Of a DNA stretch of 15,300 nucleotides, positions 10,644 through 15,300 are shown in pieces. The position numbers and the translations under genes were made by a program. Within the stretch, counting starts at the first letter, position 1. Every line of letters begins with the position of its first letter. The DNA comes from CAZFNU01 sp964520445 (GTDB taxonomy: Bacteria; Patescibacteriota; Minisyncoccia; UBA6257; JAKLIH01), in assembly GCA_964520445.1 (NCBI GenBank), contig CAZFNU010000014.1:1-15300 (forward strand), read 5' to 3'. The notes beneath the pieces are model-generated. The model made no database searches. It was not told where the DNA came from and saw only the letters and a program-made list of their open reading frames with translations.

Positions 10644-10672
10644 ATATTACCAAAAAAAGAGATATTAAGCAA
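10644..10672 (-). promoter_or_regulatory. Promoter of the glycan operon
   Basis: Minus strand: -35 TTGCTT (10667-10672), 17-base spacer, extended -10 TGG-TAATAT (10644-10649). The ATG at 10619 follows after 24 bases, giving a leader of about 17 bases without a Shine-Dalgarno site. The -10 context is the same 14-base string as at tRNA-Leu. The -35 overlaps the palindrome at 10670-10689. Confidence 0.6.
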
Positions 10673-10689
10673 TATCCAGGGGGATATTG
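10670..10689. promoter_or_regulatory. Palindrome between divergent promoters (possible operator or hairpin)
   Basis: CAATATCC (10670-10677), 4-base centre AGGG, GGATATTG (10682-10689): a perfect 8-bp inverted repeat. Its left arm overlaps the -35 of the glycan operon promoter and its right arm overlaps the -35 of the tRNA-Pro promoter, which is where a dimeric regulator could control both. A run of five T follows on the plus strand, so it could also act as a plus-strand terminator, but there is no plus-strand gene upstream for it to serve. Confidence 0.5.
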
Positions 10690-10715
10690 TTTTTCTGTTA
10701 AAAGTATGATAATAT
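10687..10715 (+). promoter_or_regulatory. Promoter of tRNA-Pro
   Basis: -35 TTGTTT (10687-10692), 17-base spacer, extended -10 TGA-TAATAT (10710-10715). The tRNA begins at 10726, 10 bases downstream, as expected for a short 5' leader. Confidence 0.5.
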
Positions 10716-10725
10716 CAAGTCATTA

Positions 10726-10801
10726 CGGGCTGTAGCGTAGTGGCTATCGCGCTTGCTTTGGGAGCAAGAGGTCGCCGGTTCAACTCCGGCCAGCCCGACC
10801 A
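10726..10801 (+). tRNA. tRNA-Pro, anticodon UGG
   Basis: Acceptor CGGGCTG pairs with CAGCCCG, discriminator A, and the CCA tail is encoded in the DNA (10799-10801), unlike the other two tRNAs here. Anticodon stem CTTGC/GCAAG with loop TTTGGGA gives TGG. T-arm GCCGG-TTCAACT-CCGGC is regular. It stands divergent to the glycan operon and directly ahead of the promoter for the two small plus-strand genes. Confidence 0.95.
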
Positions 10802-10830
10802 TTGACATTTAACCTATTTTGTGGTAGTAT
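10802..10830 (+). promoter_or_regulatory. Promoter of the plus-strand small-gene cassette
   Basis: A full consensus -35 TTGACA (10802-10807), 17-base spacer, extended -10 TGG-TAGTAT (10825-10830). It begins one base after the tRNA-Pro CCA end. Transcription would start near 10837 and give a leader of about 110 bases before the ATG at 10947, far longer than any other leader in the window. Confidence 0.6.
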
Positions 10831-10882
10831 ATACTTTCGTTTGAATTTGAATCTTTACAAATAAAAAGGAGGTGGTAGTTGT

Positions 10883-10924
10883 ATGCTTTGACTTTTTTGT
10901 TTTGGCTATAAAAGTTCAAAATAA
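10883..10924 (+). CDS. Possible 13-codon leader ORF inside a hairpin
   Basis: AAGGAGG at 10866-10872 is a strong ribosome binding site with no long gene at proper distance. Ten bases on, ATG 10883 opens MLWLFCFGYKSSK, ending at TAA 10922-10924, if TGA is Trp. TTG at 10879 gives another 10-codon peptide in a different frame at a better spacing of 6. The ORF body overlaps a hairpin: TTTGACTTTT (10887-10896) pairs with AAAAGTTCAAA (10910-10920) with one bulged T. Translation would open this stem, so a regulatory leader is possible, but no U-run follows and the function is a guess. Confidence 0.3.
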
Positions 10925-10934
10925 AAAATATAAT

Positions 10935-10939
10935 GGAGG
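10935..10939 (+). promoter_or_regulatory. Strong Shine-Dalgarno site deciding the start at 10947
   Basis: GGAGG lies 7 bases before ATG 10947. It fixes the start of the first cassette gene in preference to an upstream in-frame GTG at 10872. Comparable sites are missing ahead of the minus-strand genes. Confidence 0.75.
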
Positions 10940-10946
10940 ATTTTTA

Positions 10947-11291
10947 ATGTGTAAAATATTCGGGAGCGAACGTTTAGAGTTGAATTCTGACAAGGGAACT
11001 ATTTTCGTTGATACTCCAATTAAAAAAGATGGAGTATTTGTTTTTTTCCACGAAGACAACAAAGCGGTTATACTAAGCTGTTTTATTAAACAGTTATGCT
11101 ATGGACAGACTGTAAGAGAAGCAAAAATCTATAGCAGCGGAAAAGAAGTTTCAATAAATTTTGGTGATTATTCAGTAGTTTGTCCAATTACTGAAATAAT
11201 TAATGAACTCGGGCCACATACTACAATGGAAAATAAAATAGTCCGCAACTCTGAACATAAAAATGGTTTTATATTTCAGGGGGTAAAATAA
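10947..11291 (+). CDS. Small protein of unknown function, first of a plus-strand pair
   Basis: 114 codons, TAA stop, starting MCKIFGSERLELN. I do not recognise the family. The sequence suggests a soluble, beta-rich protein: alternating hydrophobic stretches such as GTIFVDTP, GVFVFF and AVILSCF, with no membrane helix or signal peptide. It has four Cys, one at position 2, and no Trp, so no TGA either. The start is chosen from GGAGG 7 bases upstream. Its stop overlaps the ATG of the next gene by one base (TAATG), so the two are co-translated. Codon use looks different from the neighbours (several AGC Ser, some GC-ending codons), and with the strong ribosome binding site and opposite strand this hints at transfer. 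Its KEVSINFGDYS region faintly resembles KTISITLSDKS of the next protein. Confidence 0.75.
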   Translation: MCKIFGSERLELNSDKGTIFVDTPIKKDGVFVFFHEDNKAVILSCFIKQLCYGQTVREAKIYSSGKEVSINFGDYSVVCPITEIINELGPHTTMENKIVRNSEHKNGFIFQGVK

Positions 11292-11593
11292 TGTGCCATA
11301 TTACAACAAACGTAGATGGCGTGCTCTCTGTAGTTACCTTTTCGCATGATAAAAAAACGATCTCCATCACTCTATCAGATAAATCATTTCAAGTGCCATT
11401 GTATCATATTAAAATGGCACAGCGTAATAAAGAAAATACTAGCAATGTTATTTTAGATGGAGAAGGATATCAAGCTGCATACATTGTACCTTGTCCTGAT
11501 GGTAAAAAAATAAGACTTCGTAAATTATTACTAGAATCTTTAATTCCAGAGCTTCAACCAACTTCCACAAAGGAGGTTATGGTAGAAAAATAA
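11291..11593 (+). CDS. Small protein of unknown function, second of a plus-strand pair
   Basis: 100 codons, TAA stop, starting MCHITTNVDG. Family not recognised. It looks soluble, with a beta-rich first half (VLSVVTFSHDKKTISITL), then LDGEGYQAAYIVP, and a basic patch with a helix (GKKIRLRKLLLESLIPEL) that could bind nucleic acid or a partner; this is only a guess. No Trp codon. It overlaps the upstream stop by one base and has AGGGGG ahead of the ATG. Both proteins of the pair begin Met-Cys followed by a basic residue and Ile. Near its 3' end (11571-11576) there is an AGGAGG that serves no downstream gene. The unit ends at the terminator at 11611-11640. Confidence 0.75.
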   Translation: MCHITTNVDGVLSVVTFSHDKKTISITLSDKSFQVPLYHIKMAQRNKENTSNVILDGEGYQAAYIVPCPDGKKIRLRKLLLESLIPELQPTSTKEVMVEK

Positions 11594-11610
11594 ATTTTAT
11601 CTATATAAAA

Positions 11611-11640
11611 TGTGGTTTACCCCATAAGGGGTAGACCACA
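11611..11640. terminator. Bidirectional terminator between convergent genes
   Basis: TGTGGTTTACCCC (11611-11623), loop ATAA, GGGGTAGACCACA (11628-11640): a 13-bp stem with one G-T pair. It sits 17 bases after the plus-strand cassette and 12 bases past the stop of pth on the other strand. T-rich sequence follows in both directions (TATTTATTTA; ATTTTATATAG). Confidence 0.85.
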
Positions 11641-11652
11641 TATTTATTTAAA

Positions 11653-12243
11653 TTAGGTATTTTTAATTCATCTAAGTAATTCAGTATAGGCATCAGGATA
11701 TCTTTTTTCGATAATTTTCCTATTCTTAATTGTCATTTTTTTAATAACAAAATCCCCTGCTTTAATTCTATATAGGCTCTGATTTAAATTTTCAGGCCTA
11801 ACCCCAATCTTTAATCTTCAAAAAGATTGGGTTTTTAAATTAGAAATTATAGATTCTATTCCCTTATGCCCTGCAGAAGAACATCCATAAGTAATCTTAA
11901 AATTACCAGCTACCAAATCTGCGTCATCATGTATCACGATAACCTGTTTTGGATCTAAATTATAGAAATTAATTAATTTAGAAGCTGTTAACCCAGATAA
12001 ATTCATAAACCCAGTAGGTGTAGCAAAAATTACTTTAATATCTCCTATTTCAAAACTAGCTATATCAGCTAAAACTGATTTATTCTTTTTTCATTTTAAA
12101 ACTTTATTTCCTTCTTTATTTTTTTGAGCCATATCAAAAAATCAGTTAATGAACCCCTTCCCAATATTATGGGGAGTAGTCATATATTCTTTCCCTGGAT
12201 TTCCTAATCCAATAATAATTTTTGTGTTATTTTGTTTTATCAT
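11653..12243 (-). CDS. pth: Peptidyl-tRNA hydrolase
   Basis: 196 codons, standard length, TAA stop, with four TGA codons (12142, 12091, 11818, 11668) read as Trp. It recycles tRNA by cutting the ester bond of peptidyl-tRNAs dropped from ribosomes. Visible family motifs: IIGLGNPGKEY with Asn15, TPHNIG with catalytic His25, PTGFMNLSG with Asn81, and VIHDDADL with Asp106. Then GHKGIESII, where E. coli has Asn114 and this protein has Lys127; the preceding His126 is kept. FRLKIG-type ending appears as SF-W-RLKIGVRP. The ATG overlaps the TAA of the LCP gene (TAATG). The pairing with envelope genes is probably just operon packing. Confidence 0.93.
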
Positions 12244-13259
12244 TACTGTCCGCTTATTTTTTGATTTATATATTCTCGTATACTGGTATAATTTTCAACT
12301 CCCTCTTTGGGTGTTAAAACATATCCAAAATCAGATAACCCTGGGTTAATTAACAACTGGTCTGGTTTGGAATAAGATATAGTTATGAACTTAAAATCAT
12401 CTAAATTTAAATCATTAGCAAAAGAAGCCAATTTAATACCATCATTAATTGACACATCAGTAAACAAATATCCTTTTCAGCTATTTCAAATAGCTAATAA
12501 TTTTTGGATATTAGAAAAATTATTTAAAGATTTTAACTTTTGGAATATAGCAGCTAATAAATCATGTTGGTGTCCTATACGATAAAAATCTCCTGTAGGA
12601 CCAAACCTAGATCTCACAAACTTAGCTGCCTTTTTCCCGTCTAAATAATTTCAGCCAGCTTCTAATTTGAAGATATCCGAAGGATCGTCAGGATTACTTA
12701 AATTAGGATCAGAAATAGCTTTCTCTAAATATATATTAATACCACCTAAAGAATCAATAAAGTATCTAAACCCATCAAGGTCTACTACTGCTACATTATC
12801 AACTTTTAAAGCAGTAATTTCTTCTACTTCAGTTTTAATTAGATTCCATTTTTCAATTCCCACACTAGTTACAACTCCTGTAGAGCTTTTAACTGTCTTC
12901 CTTTTTTGATTATCTTCAGCTAACAATCCATTAATTTTTAAAAACCTTGAAGTTCCTGGTACTTGGACTAATAAATCTCTAGGGATAGAAATTAAGTTGA
13001 CTTTTTTCTTAGCAAAATCTAAATTAACAAATAAAATAGCATCAGTTAGCAAACTTCCATTATTTCCACTCCCTGTCATACCTAATATTAAGATATTTTT
13101 AGAGTCTTTAGTAAAAGGATTTTTTAAAAATGATAATAAACCCCCACTACTAGCTATGGTAATTTCCCTAGGTTTGGTAACAGAAAAAAAGACGAAAGTA
13201 GATACCATCGCTAACATACATACAATCAATAGATTTTCCCTATTTACCAATTTTTTCAT
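12243..13259 (-). CDS. LytR-CpsA-Psr (LCP) family protein, membrane-anchored
   Basis: 338 codons, TAA stop, three TGA codons (12651, 12486, 12477). One N-terminal hydrophobic anchor at about residues 9-28 places the domain outside the membrane. The LCP core shows NILILGMTGSG, LLTDAILFVNL (Asp73), and LISIPRDLLV with Arg94-Asp95, then LDGFRYFIDSLGGI and AG-W-NYLDGKKAAKFVRSR with Arg216 and Arg218, residues that in the family hold the pyrophosphate of the lipid-linked donor. The next motif reads DFYRIGHQHDLL, with His where Arg-Gln is common. Role: attaching glycan from an undecaprenyl carrier to the cell wall or another acceptor. It could act on the glycan made by the 662-10619 operon, but that link is inference. 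It starts 9 bases after the GerMN gene. Confidence 0.9.
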
Positions 13260-13268
13260 CTTTTAAAA

Positions 13269-14297
13269 TTAAGGTTGTAAAATATCTTCACTTCTCCCAT
13301 TAATAGTAATTAATACATTTTTAACAGCAGGAAATTGTTTAAGAGTTTCGGTAATCTGTGCTCTAATAGCCGAAACCATACAAGAGCCACCAATATTCTC
13401 ATCCAATTCTTTACTAAAATCTATTTTAGTTAACCCATTTTCATCAATAAACAATTTAATAATTCTTGTTCCACTAGGAATTGAGGTAGTGTACCCCTGT
13501 TGTTTCTCGCTATACTCAGGTCCCTTTAATAGTTCCTCTATTGCAAGTCTAGCAATAGCTGGTACTGACTCTACTCTCCGTATTACTGGAAACACTTTGT
13601 TACAAGAAATTTCTGGATCTAGTTTGTTATTACTAAAAAATACTTGTATTTGCTTTGTTCCTTTTTTAACAGCCCCCCTTAGATATAATTCAAAACCTAA
13701 AGCATCTTGCATTGACCCATCTTTAGCTGATGCATCATACAAAGTAACATAGACACTTTGCCTATTACCATCTGGTAAATGGATTACTTTTTCAAAATCC
13801 CCATATTGTCCCATATCAGGAGCATTAGCATATATAGTATCAGTCAATAAGATTTCTTTGGTTACATAATCCACAATTTGCATATTAAAAGTATTTTCAA
13901 AAACCCTAGCTTTTCCTACTAAAACAAAATCTTGAGAAATATTAGAATATGGTTCAGGACTAACCAATATGATATTCGGCATTTTTAAAATCCTGATAGA
14001 ATTAGCTAAAAAAGAACCGGAATTAACAAATCTTCCCAAAGCCACTATTTTAAAATCTCTTTGGTAATAACTTAAAAAAGTAATTGTTCCGTTTTCATCT
14101 AATAATTTTGTATTATCAGATGTAATTATTCTAATATCCCCCTTTTTAGTATTAATAGTAATAACCCTTGTGTTATGATCAATATTAACAATAGTTCCTT
14201 CTATCCTTCCACTTCATCACTTAATGAATACTATAATCACAACTATTAAAAGTATTATTAACCCAATTAATCTAATAATCCCTAGTCATTGTTTCAT
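13269..14297 (-). CDS. Membrane-anchored Gmad2 plus GerMN domain protein
   Basis: 342 codons, TAA stop. ATG 14295-14297 is chosen because the frame then begins MKQ-W-LGIIRLIGLI, giving one membrane anchor (about residues 5-25) followed by K-W-W-SGR. Three TGA codons (14286, 14217, 14214) lie in this start region, so standard-code gene callers would miss 84 codons and begin at GTG 14045. After a small beta domain comes a Gmad2 Ig-like domain (about 109-205: SPEPYSNIS, GKARVFENTF, LYDASAKDGS) and a GerMN domain (about 215-342: VFFSN, AIARLAIEELLKGP, SIPSGTRII, GGSCMVSAIRAQI). Known from spore germination GerM and other envelope proteins; in non-sporulating lineages probably a cell-wall scaffold. 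First gene of the GerMN-LCP-pth operon. Confidence 0.9.
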
Positions 14298-14332
14298 AAA
14301 CAGGTTTTTAATGTCTTAATTAATATATTTTA

Positions 14333-14361
14333 AGTATATCATATTTCCGTATTGATTTCAA
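14333..14361 (-). promoter_or_regulatory. Promoter of the GerMN-LCP-pth operon
   Basis: Minus strand: -35 TTGAAA (14356-14361), 17-base spacer, extended -10 TGA-TATACT (14333-14338). Leader of about 29 bases to ATG 14297. Its -35 overlaps the -35 of the opposing tRNA-Arg promoter by two bases. Confidence 0.6.
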
Positions 14362-14380
14362 CGTTAAAATATGATAACAT
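14352..14380 (+). promoter_or_regulatory. Promoter of tRNA-Arg
   Basis: -35 TTGATT (14352-14357), 17-base spacer, extended -10 TGA-TAACAT (14375-14380), tRNA 5' end 14 bases further at 14395. It points away from the GerMN operon promoter, and the two share the stretch TTGATTTCAA. Confidence 0.55.
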
Positions 14381-14394
14381 AAATAATAACCAAA

Positions 14395-14468
14395 GCCCCT
14401 GTAGCTCAACTGGATAGAGCAACTCCCCTCTAAGGAGTAGGTTGCAAGTCCGACTCTTGCCGGGGGCA
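14395..14468 (+). tRNA. tRNA-Arg, anticodon UCU, with unusual bases at positions 33 and 55
   Basis: Acceptor GCCCCTG pairs with CGGGGGC (one T-G pair), discriminator A, CCA not encoded. D-arm GCTC/GAGC with GG in the loop. Anticodon stem ACTCC/GGAGT with loop CCTCTAA, so the anticodon is TCT, but position 33 is C where U is nearly universal. T-arm GCAAG-TCCGACT-CTTGC has C at position 55, normally U (pseudouridine). The stems are intact, so it is probably functional rather than a decayed gene. It reads AGA, the main Arg codon type expected in AT-rich DNA. Confidence 0.9.
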
Positions 14469-14484
14469 CAGATATATATAATAC

Positions 14485-14512
14485 AAAAAAGACTTCCGGA
14501 AGAGTCTTTTTT
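14485..14512 (+). terminator. Rho-independent terminator of tRNA-Arg
   Basis: AAAAAAGACT (14485-14494), 8-base loop TCCGGAAG, AGTCTTTTTT (14503-14512). It starts 17 bases after the tRNA and ends in a T-run on the plus strand; the A-run on the other side makes it usable on the minus strand as well. Confidence 0.85.
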
Positions 14513-14535
14513 GTTTCAAGCCAAAAAAAGAAATC

Positions 14536-14565
14536 CCCCAAAGAATAACATACTATTCTTTGGGG
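14536..14565 (-). terminator. Rho-independent terminator of the LamG-protein gene
   Basis: A perfect 12-bp inverted repeat CCCCAAAGAATA (14536-14547), loop ACATAC, TATTCTTTGGGG (14554-14565). On the minus strand it is followed by GATTTCTTTTTTT. It lies about 40 bases past the TAG of the LamG gene. Confidence 0.85.
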
Positions 14566-14605
14566 TGCATTACCCTTATAAGGTCAATTAATTTTCTCTA
14601 AACTC

Positions 14606-15300
14606 CTATTGATATCTTCCCTTAGTTTTGTTATATCTAGACATAACCTCATCCGCACTCAATCCCCTATTATATATTCTTACTTCATCAAGAGAGCCGT
14701 CGGTGAGTAAATCTACAGTAGATCTATAAGCCCCAATATATTTAACTTGGTTAACTGAAGGAAATACAGGGGTGCCTGAAAGAGTTTGAGTTGCACCGTA
14801 TTGAACTCCATTTCTATAGAATTTTAATGTTTTGTTAGCATAATCACAAACTATTGTTATGTAAATATATTGATTATCTAGATTTTGGAAGAAGTTTCCG
14901 GCCGATGCAACGGCAGTAGTTATTCCATTAGCATAATAATACTGCAAAGTATTACTATTCCTTCCTCGCTGAATTATAATATGGCCAAGGGTACTGCTTT
15001 GTGTACCACTTCCCATTACAGAATGATACACCGCAGCACTAAACACACTCTTCATCCACGCCTCTATAGTAAGTATCCCAGTATTAGGTATAGCAAAAGA
15101 AGGGGTTTGGATATAGGAAGTACCAGCCACAGGATAGTACATAGTCATCTCTCCTGATGTTACAGCTGTTCAGACAGGGGTGTTGTAAAGAGTCCCTGTA
15201 TTATTCCTCCCAGAACTATCATAGGTAGTAGTACCAGTACCTTCAGAGAATTTGTAGTTTAAGATTAAGTTAGTATCCCTCACAACAGGAGTAGCTACAT
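14606..15300 (-). CDS. LamG / concanavalin A-like domain surface protein (5' end beyond window)
   Basis: 230 complete codons are visible before the TAG at 14606-14608; the N-terminus lies past the right edge. The visible part is one LamG-type beta-sandwich: ILNYKFSEGTGTTTYDSSG, GTLYNTPV-W-TAV, YIQTPSFAIPNTGILTIEAW, KTLKFYRNGVQYG, KYIGAYR, and the closing DGSLDEVRIYNRGLSADEV. This is the PF13385 pattern, with the tail DEVRIYNRALS seen in many. A TGA at 15170-15172 gives the Trp of PV-W-T; starting instead at the internal ATG 15148 would lose the first strands of the fold. Role: carbohydrate or protein binding on secreted proteins; in CPR genomes LamG is often fused behind a prepilin N-terminus, which could be true here but is not visible. 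The ligand is unknown. Confidence 0.88.

Noticed and set aside
10872..10946. Longer version of the first cassette protein starting at GTG 10872
   Set aside because: ATG 10947 has an ideal GGAGG 7 bases upstream, while GTG 10872 lies inside its own Shine-Dalgarno sequence.
12149..13266. Plus-strand ORFs opposite pth and the LCP gene (12149-12349, 12385-12585, 12667-12909, 12997-13266)
   Set aside because: All lie antisense to genes with conserved catalytic motifs and show no family features of their own.
13269..14045. GTG start at 14045 for the GerMN protein
   Set aside because: The frame stays open to ATG 14297 when TGA is Trp, adding an N-terminal membrane anchor as expected for this family.
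14320..14541. Minus-strand ORF of 73 codons
   Set aside because: It runs through the complement of tRNA-Arg and its terminator; the apparent protein is translated tRNA sequence.
14885..15157. Plus-strand ORF of 90 codons
   Set aside because: Antisense to the LamG domain, Ser/His-rich, and without any family motif.
1..15300. UGA read as glycine (code 25, as in Gracilibacteria/Absconditabacteria)
   Set aside because: Many TGA sites fall on family Trp positions (YSWGVLHH, VRWTENRN, NHWV, APIKEWL, GWIPINF), and several are next to aromatic or hydrophobic positions. I found no site where Gly would clearly be the better choice.
1..15300. CRISPR array, insertion sequence or long repeats
   Set aside because: No spaced direct repeats, transposase gene or terminal inverted repeats were seen on reading through; the inverted repeats found are terminators or short palindromes.
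1..15300. Mollicutes as the source, since code 4 is their hallmark
   Set aside because: Prepilin, LCP, Gmad2/GerMN, LamG and heparinase-type glycan genes do not fit wall-less Mollicutes; a CPR-like source fits better, although ribosomal markers are absent from this window.

Overview
The window is an AT-rich bacterial chromosome segment in which UGA is almost certainly read as tryptophan. Under the standard code nearly every gene on the minus strand breaks into pieces at TGA. Reading TGA as Trp restores twelve reading frames of normal family length with about 45 internal TGA codons. Many of these fall on recognisable Trp positions: YS-W-GVLHH in a methyltransferase, VR-W-TENRN and PSNH-W-V in a bi-domain oxidoreductase, APIKE-W-L in asparagine synthase and G-W-IPINF in a prepilin. 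All complete genes stop with TAA or TAG, and TGG is also used for Trp. The gene types (short prepilin-like proteins, LamG proteins, a membrane-anchored Gmad2/GerMN protein, an LCP protein, compact operons with little Shine-Dalgarno signal) suggest a Patescibacteria/CPR-like organism. The reassignment I know of in that radiation is UGA to Gly (Gracilibacteria, Absconditabacteria), which does not fit here. The taxonomic call is an inference.

Layout. At 1-467 (minus) is a prepilin-like gene cut by the window edge, with a promoter placed so that its mRNA should be leaderless. A tRNA-Leu(UAA) follows at 549-632 (minus). From 10619 down to 662 a seven-gene minus-strand operon makes or modifies a surface glycan. 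In transcription order it encodes a bi-domain oxidoreductase, a class II asparagine synthase, a Wzx/MATE-type flippase, two SAM methyltransferases, a heparinase II/III family protein and a GT4 glycosyltransferase. The genes abut or overlap by up to 20 bases. The likely logic is sugar oxidation/reduction, amidation and methylation, export by the flippase, sugar transfer by the GT4 enzyme, and cleavage or epimerase-like editing by the heparinase-type protein. No initiating transferase or polymerase is visible.

At 10640-10801 two divergent promoters (glycan operon; tRNA-Pro(UGG)) flank a palindrome. Directly after tRNA-Pro lies the only protein-coding unit on the plus strand (10802-11640): a promoter, a long leader with a possible 13-codon ORF in a hairpin, and two small unknown genes with strong Shine-Dalgarno sites and no Trp codons, ending at a bidirectional terminator. 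It looks unlike its surroundings and may be an acquired cassette.

From 14297 down to 11653 (minus) run a Gmad2/GerMN membrane protein, an LCP-family protein and peptidyl-tRNA hydrolase (pth). Their promoter shares its -35 region with the opposing promoter of tRNA-Arg(UCU) (14395-14468, plus), a tRNA with C at two positions that are normally U (33 and 55). After a tRNA terminator and a second terminator on the other strand, a LamG-domain surface protein (14606 to the window end, minus) runs off the right edge.
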